DNA from: Vulcanimicrobiota bacterium
GTDB lineage: Bacteria > Vulcanimicrobiota > Xenobia > Xenobiales > JADMJV01
Assembly: GCA_017307785.1 (NCBI GenBank)
Contig: JAFKGI010000009.1
Location: 62,001 to 126,000, forward strand
Length of the DNA stretch: 64,000 bases
Reading direction: 5' to 3'
In this document: positions 60,237-64,000 of the stretch, piece by piece
Layout: the number at the start of each line of letters is the position of its first letter
Numbering within the stretch: position 1 is the first letter of the stretch
Made by a program: the position numbers and the translations under genes
Notes under the pieces: generated by a model
Databases searched by the model: none
What the model was told of the DNA's origin: nothing
Seen by the model: the letters and a program-made list of their open reading frames with translations, nothing else

Positions 60237-61283
60237 ATGCAGGTAGGCGCACTCAAAACAACTCTTCCTCAGACTCGCAATGCGGGTCCGGCTCCGGCGG
60301 CCTCCGCACCCGTAGACCGCTTCGTGCCTACTTCCGCTGACTCCGAAGTGCCGGCCAACCTGAAGAAGGTTTTGGAGGCCGCAGGCAAGCCTTACTACGA
60401 CGAGTCCAAAGACCTGGCCGACCGCGCTCAATACTACGCAAACGTCGGTTCTGATTATCAGTCGTTGAGCGATCTGGTGCGTCGCACCCATCGCGAAAAA
60501 TTCAGTTTCGATCCCGGCAAATATCTGTTTCCCTGGGTGGATCTTCGGCCGAACCTGCGCCTGCAAAGCATTTACGCCAAAGACCCGGTGGCTACCACCG
60601 ACCCGATTCGGGTCACCAAGCAAAAGGATTTCCAGCAGAAGATCAAGGTGCAAGGCAAGCCCCGCGTCCACGCCGACGGCACGGTGGTGGAGCGCAAGGT
60701 CAACGCCAAGGTTGATTTTAAGCAGCAGGCCAAACAGTGGGGCGAAGAGCTCATGAAAGCCCCCGGCAACGCCCTGGAAATCGCCCAGCGTATCGCTCTC
60801 GTGGAGGGCTATCGCTACTACAACGGTGAGCACTCGGTGCCCCAGTATTTCTTCGACCACGATCGCACGCCCAAGGGCGACCTGCACATCCTTTTCGCTT
60901 GCGAAAAGAAGGCCAACGAGCAGCGTGGTTGTCGTCCTTATGGCGACACTCGTCACAACCCGGAGGATCGCAGTCTGGGAGGTTGGGCTCCCAAGGACAT
61001 CAATCGTTTTGAACCCGATGCCGGCAAGGGAGCGGTAGCCCGCGCCGCGCTCTACTTCTTGCTGCGCTATCCCGGCGAGATTGGCGAGAAATCCGACGAA
61101 TATCGTCCAGTGGATATCGCCACCTTTTTGCGCTGGCATAAAGAAGACCCGGTTTCGTTGTATGAACTACATCGAAACCAGGCCATCTTTGAACTTCAGG
61201 GTAACCGCAATCCCATTATCGACAACCCTGAATTGGCGGAGAAGATCGACTTCACCGCCGCCTTTGCTCAGCTCAGGGCTTAA
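60237..61283 (+). CDS. Endonuclease I family nuclease
   Basis: 348 residues. The bba-metal core is visible: GEHSVPQYFFDHDRTPKGDLHILFACEKKANEQRGCRPYGD (about residues 198-238) where His and later D/H ligands lie, followed by FEPDAGKGAVARAALYFLLRYPGEI and the C-terminal NQAIFELQGNRNPIIDNPELA, the family signature R/N-x-QGNRNPFIDHP. Known members (EndA, Dns) are secreted or periplasmic, but here residues 1-30 (MQVGALKTTLPQTRNAGPAP) form no signal peptide. Either another export route or a cytoplasmic role is implied. Confidence 0.85.
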   Translation: MQVGALKTTLPQTRNAGPAPAASAPVDRFVPTSADSEVPANLKKVLEAAGKPYYDESKDLADRAQYYANVGSDYQSLSDLVRRTHREKFSFDPGKYLFPWVDLRPNLRLQSIYAKDPVATTDPIRVTKQKDFQQKIKVQGKPRVHADGTVVERKVNAKVDFKQQAKQWGEELMKAPGNALEIAQRIALVEGYRYYNGEHSVPQYFFDHDRTPKGDLHILFACEKKANEQRGCRPYGDTRHNPEDRSLGGWAPKDINRFEPDAGKGAVARAALYFLLRYPGEIGEKSDEYRPVDIATFLRWHKEDPVSLYELHRNQAIFELQGNRNPIIDNPELAEKIDFTAAFAQLRA

Positions 61284-61357
61284 ATCATATGGAGCAGTTT
61301 GAGCAGGATAATTCCGGTGATCGGCACTCCCATTAACCACAGCACAATCATTCTCAT
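61280..61357 (-). CDS. 25-residue hydrophobic microprotein
   Basis: Reads MRMIVLWLMGVPITGIILL and ends KLLHMI, a single membrane helix. Start ATG 61357 has a strong GAGGAGG ribosome site (61367-61373) nine nt upstream; the stop overlaps the endonuclease I stop on the other strand. The ribosome site and pure hydrophobic text make coding likely despite the length. Small membrane proteins of this type often help assembly of larger complexes or respond to stress. The function is unknown. Confidence 0.7.
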   Translation of the reverse strand: MRMIVLWLMGVPITGIILLKLLHMI

Positions 61358-61446
61358 CGTTTCGTTCCTCCTCTTTGGTGTAGGCTTAGAGTAAAGGCTG
61401 CCGGCCTTTTTGCCCCGGTCCGCTGGTATGGTTTTGCGGGTACCTC

Positions 61447-61459
61447 TATACTGGCCAGC
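61447..61459 (+). promoter_or_regulatory. Leaderless-type promoter -10 element
   Basis: TATACT at 61447-61452, seven bases, then ATG 61460. No ribosome site is present. Confidence 0.45.
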
Positions 61460-61792
61460 ATGCGACGGCGAAACTTCCTCCTGACCCTGGGCTGGATGTC
61501 TCTGTTGGGCTGGAGTTGGAGTGAGTCCGAGCCCGAGCAGTTGGCCTCGGCACTGCTGGGGGAACGAGTCACCCGGCTCCCGGCTGAAACTCTCCCGGAT
61601 TTGCAGCTCTTGCTTTCGCGGCCCAACTCGCTTTCAAGGCTGGCTGGCTGGCCCGAAGGCGAAGCGGCGGCCCGACGTGTGCTGCTGCGTCTCCTGGAGG
61701 GTCGCGGTTGGGACTGGGTTCCCTTCGCCAACGCTCCGGCCCGACCGCCTGCCCAACGTGCCGACTGGGGGAGCCCGTGGATTTCGAAGTAG
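61460..61792 (+). CDS. Small exported partner of GMC oxidoreductase
   Basis: 110 residues. The N-terminus MRRRNFLLTLGWMSLLG is a Tat-like or Sec signal (RRRNFLL), and the rest is helical: TLPDLQLLLSRPNSLSRLAGWPEGEAAARRVLLRLLEGRGWDWVPF. Position and size match the small (gamma or subunit 3-like) subunits that precede membrane-bound GMC dehydrogenases. It overlaps the GMC gene by 16 bp. The assignment is mostly by context. Confidence 0.55.
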   Translation: MRRRNFLLTLGWMSLLGWSWSESEPEQLASALLGERVTRLPAETLPDLQLLLSRPNSLSRLAGWPEGEAAARRVLLRLLEGRGWDWVPFANAPARPPAQRADWGSPWISK

Positions 61793-63288
61793 TGGTCATC
61801 GGCTCCGGCGTGGCCGGAGCCCTGTGCGCCTGGAAGCTGGCGGAGGCTGGTCGCAGGGTGCTCATGATCGAAGCCGGTCCTCCCGTCGATCGGCTCCAGG
61901 CGGCGGCTCGCTTCGCCCGTAGCGAAAAGGCTCATGACACCTACCCGGCAGGTCCCGATCAGCCGCGCTTTCAGCAGCCCGATCAATATTTCGAGCAACG
62001 CGGCAAAGAGCCGTTCACGGCCGTCTATGAGAAGGTCGTGGGAGGCACGACCTGGCACTGGCTGGCCACCACGCTGCGCTTTCTTCCCTCTGACATGCGC
62101 CTGAAGTCCCTTTACGGAGTCGGCCAGGATTGGCCCGTGACCGTCGAGGATCTGGAGCCTTACTATGGGGAGGCCGAGCGGGAGTTGGGGGTTGCCGGAG
62201 CGGCCATGCCTTGGCTGCCGGCCACCTACCTGGACAAGCAAGTTGCTCTGGCGGCCCGGAAGTTTGGTTATCGGGTGGAGGTGCTACCGGCGGCCCGCAA
62301 TTCGATTGCCTATGACGGCAGGCCCGCCTGCCGCGGCAGTGCCACCTGTTTCCCCATCTGCCCGATCGGGGCCAAGTATGACGCTTCGGTGCACGTCGAC
62401 AAGGCTGCGCGCGCGGGAGTCGCCCTCTGGAGCGAAAGTCCCGTCACCCGATTGCTGGTGGCGGACGGAAAAGTGGTGGGCCTGGAGTGCCGCCGGGGTG
62501 GAGAGGTGGTCCAGGTTCGCGCGCCCTTGTTCATTCTGGCTGCCAATGCCATCGAATCCCCCCGGCTTTTGCTCCACTCCGGCTTGCCCAACCCTTGGAC
62601 CGGACGATACCTGATGGGGATGGCCGGACAGGTCAGCCGGGCGCTGGCCGCTCGTCCGGTCTGGCCCTTTCGTTCTCCGCAAGTGGTGTCGGGAATCACC
62701 CAGTTCCGCGACGGCGCTTTTCGGAAGCGACGCGCCGGCTTCGTGGTCTCGATTGGCAATGATGGCTGGCCGGACGGAGCGCCCCCGGAAATCGCTCGAC
62801 AGTTGGTGGAGCGGGGCTTCAAGGGAAAAGAGCTTCAGGCTGCCGTACGCGAGCACGTCAGCCGGCAACTGCTGCTGGTCTCCAACTGCGAAGAACTGCC
62901 GCGCGCCGACAATCGCGTCTCCTTGTCCGACCAGCTGGACGGCCTGGGGATGCCCAGGCCGCGCCTCCACTTTGCCTTGAGCCGCTATACGCTCGACGGC
63001 ATCGACGAAAGTGTGCTGGTGCATGCGCGAATTTTTCAGGAAATGGGCGCCAGTCACGTGTTGCACTATGAGCAGTCCGATGACCCCGCCCACCTGGCCG
63101 GCACCTGCCGAATGGGCGAACCCGGTCAGTCGGTGGTGGACGCTCATTTGCGCAGCCACGACTGGCCTAACCTTTACGTGGTCGGCAGCGCCGTCTTTCC
63201 GACCGCCGGCACCGCCCCGCCCACCCTGACAGTGGCGGCGCTGGCATTGCGTTGCGCCGAGATGTTGGCGAAGACCAGGTCTTCCTGA
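61777..63288 (+). CDS. GMC family FAD-dependent oxidoreductase
   Basis: 503 residues from GTG 61777, 16 bp inside the previous gene. FAD fold VVVIGSGVAGALCAWKLAEAGRRVLMIEAG at residues 5-35, GGTTWHWLATTLRF near 91, C-terminal HLAGTCRMGEPGQSVVDAHLR and VVGSAVFPTAGTAPPTLTVAALALR. The catalytic His is H-x-x-G-T-C in HLAGTC. It resembles gluconate/2-keto-gluconate/fructose-type membrane dehydrogenases that pass electrons to a cytochrome c subunit; no such subunit is here. Its end overlaps the convergent DUF2330 gene by 115 bp. Confidence 0.93.
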   Translation: MDFEVVVIGSGVAGALCAWKLAEAGRRVLMIEAGPPVDRLQAAARFARSEKAHDTYPAGPDQPRFQQPDQYFEQRGKEPFTAVYEKVVGGTTWHWLATTLRFLPSDMRLKSLYGVGQDWPVTVEDLEPYYGEAERELGVAGAAMPWLPATYLDKQVALAARKFGYRVEVLPAARNSIAYDGRPACRGSATCFPICPIGAKYDASVHVDKAARAGVALWSESPVTRLLVADGKVVGLECRRGGEVVQVRAPLFILAANAIESPRLLLHSGLPNPWTGRYLMGMAGQVSRALAARPVWPFRSPQVVSGITQFRDGAFRKRRAGFVVSIGNDGWPDGAPPEIARQLVERGFKGKELQAAVREHVSRQLLLVSNCEELPRADNRVSLSDQLDGLGMPRPRLHFALSRYTLDGIDESVLVHARIFQEMGASHVLHYEQSDDPAHLAGTCRMGEPGQSVVDAHLRSHDWPNLYVVGSAVFPTAGTAPPTLTVAALALRCAEMLAKTRSS

Positions 63289-64000
63289 CGCTGCTCGTCG
63301 TTGAGCACGGCCGTGAACTTGGTGAGTTTTCCGCCGTTGGGGATCAGTCGACGAAGAGTGGGAAAGCTGCCGCCAGGACGCACGCCGGGAGGCCCCTCCA
63401 CGCGAAAGTTCTCGCTGGCTTCGGGAGTGAGCTGAAACGTCTGCTGGATCAGGCCCGGCCCTGCGAACGGATCCTTGCCTCGCTTGGGGTTGTAACCGTC
63501 CACCGAGCCGGCGACGTAGAGTTCCATTTCCGAAGGACCGGGGTTGGCCGCGGTGACTTTGAGCGGGTAGCTGAGCTTTTTGGCTTTGAAGCTCAGGTGC
63601 ATAGGAGCGATGGTGCCCTGGCGTAGCTTTTCCGCGATGGCGGCGTTGTCTTTCGCTCCGTTGCGGATACGCGCGGCCACGAAGATAAACTTGCGATCCA
63701 CGTAATAGTTGAGGTGACCCTTGGCGTTTTGGGTCACCTGGAAGTCGTTCTTCTTGAGCCACTCATAGAGGCCGCCGCCGGAAGTGGCCGACAGCAGCGC
63801 CAGATCGTAGGGGCCTTCTTCGCGTCGTTCCAACACGGTGACGCCCTCTCGCGAAGCCGCCGCCCCCGGAGCGCTGGCCCGAGTGGACTGCATGAGGGGC
63901 TGGCGAATTTCCGTGAGGCGGCGCAGTTCGGTGAAGGGAGCGCCTGGTTCCACCTTTACCTCAGGGCGCGTTTCCACCGGAATGACCCAGGCGAATTCGC
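63174..64000 (-). CDS. DUF2330 domain-containing protein, 5' end beyond window
   Basis: The frame is open to the right edge, so at least 275 residues are present and the N-terminus (probably with a signal peptide) is missing. The visible start FAWVIPVETRPEVKVEPGAPF followed by PYDLALLSATSGGGLYEWLKKNDFQV and FIFVAARIRN match DUF2330, an extracytoplasmic family of unknown function common in myxobacteria and Planctomycetes. It converges on the GMC gene with an unusually long 115-bp overlap of coding ends; the C-terminal 30 residues may be less conserved. Confidence 0.75.
   Translation of the reverse strand, partial: EFAWVIPVETRPEVKVEPGAPFTELRRLTEIRQPLMQSTRASAPGAAASREGVTVLERREEGPYDLALLSATSGGGLYEWLKKNDFQVTQNAKGHLNYYVDRKFIFVAARIRNGAKDNAAIAEKLRQGTIAPMHLSFKAKKLSYPLKVTAANPGPSEMELYVAGSVDGYNPKRGKDPFAGPGLIQQTFQLTPEASENFRVEGPPGVRPGGSFPTLRRLIPNGGKLTKFTAVLNDEQRQEDLVFANISAQRNASAATVRVGGAVPAVGKTALPTT

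Overview
The window is a 64-kb stretch of a GC-rich bacterial chromosome (roughly 60% G+C by eye), densely coded, with short intergenic gaps and many 1-16 bp gene overlaps. The content fits a free-living, probably diderm bacterium: prepilins with a type II secretion/type IV pilus F protein, a SPOR protein, GroES/GroEL, an ECF sigma factor with a zinc-finger anti-sigma partner, PilZ and GGDEF proteins, and a SARP-type regulator fused to a receiver domain. No rRNA, tRNA, phage, IS or CRISPR locus was seen. I cannot name the phylum; an under-sampled lineage (for example Vulcanimicrobiota/Eremiobacterota, Armatimonadota or similar) is plausible, but this is inference only.

Layout. 1-3135: glycine cleavage operon gcvT-gcvH-gcvPA-gcvPB on the minus strand, the last gene cut by the window edge. 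3193-6956: ECF sigma factor overlapping an anti-sigma zinc finger fused to a very large polytopic membrane protein. 7043-12543: Uma2-type nuclease, then a minus-strand group with ribF, a receiver-GGDEF protein, a SPOR protein and an M3 peptidase. 12597-20931: GH63-type glucosidase, an AhpD-like/Rrf2 pair with a candidate operator, FAH hydrolase, threonine aldolase, small membrane and exported proteins, an SGNH hydrolase. 20985-22943: groES-groEL. 23079-31427: M20 peptidase, a protein resembling heme-thiolate peroxidases, a CASTOR/POLLUX-type channel and an Lhr helicase. 31652-34147: a cysteine-free protein with two (Gly-Asn-Ala)n tracts, followed by a structured non-coding tandem repeat of about 180 bp. 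34149-45922: double-PilZ protein, Nei glycosylase, receiver-SARP regulator, three minus-strand prepilin-like genes, and a divergent GspF/PilC - GAF histidine kinase - prepilin/beta-propeller group. 46031-49109: MoaA, TetR, SDR and small proteins. 49230-54103: tight five-gene operon from a DNA methyltransferase to an RCK channel without a GYG filter. 54104-54516: non-coding region with three leftward terminator hairpins, two carrying identical C8 loops. 54517-64000: squalene/phytoene synthase, UppP, TetR-EmrB efflux pair with operator, cyclase, ADP-ribosylglycohydrolase, endonuclease I, a 25-residue membrane microprotein, GMC oxidoreductase with its small partner, and a DUF2330 protein cut by the right edge.

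Regulation. Two initiation styles appear. Many genes have clear GGAGG-type ribosome sites. At least six have no such site but carry TANNNT ending 6-7 nt before the start codon, the signature of leaderless mRNAs. The best candidates for undescribed biology are the minus-strand small RNA cluster at 54.1-54.4 kb, the GNA-repeat protein with its neighbouring repeat array, the heme-thiolate-like protein, and the divergent prepilin/histidine kinase/beta-propeller locus.
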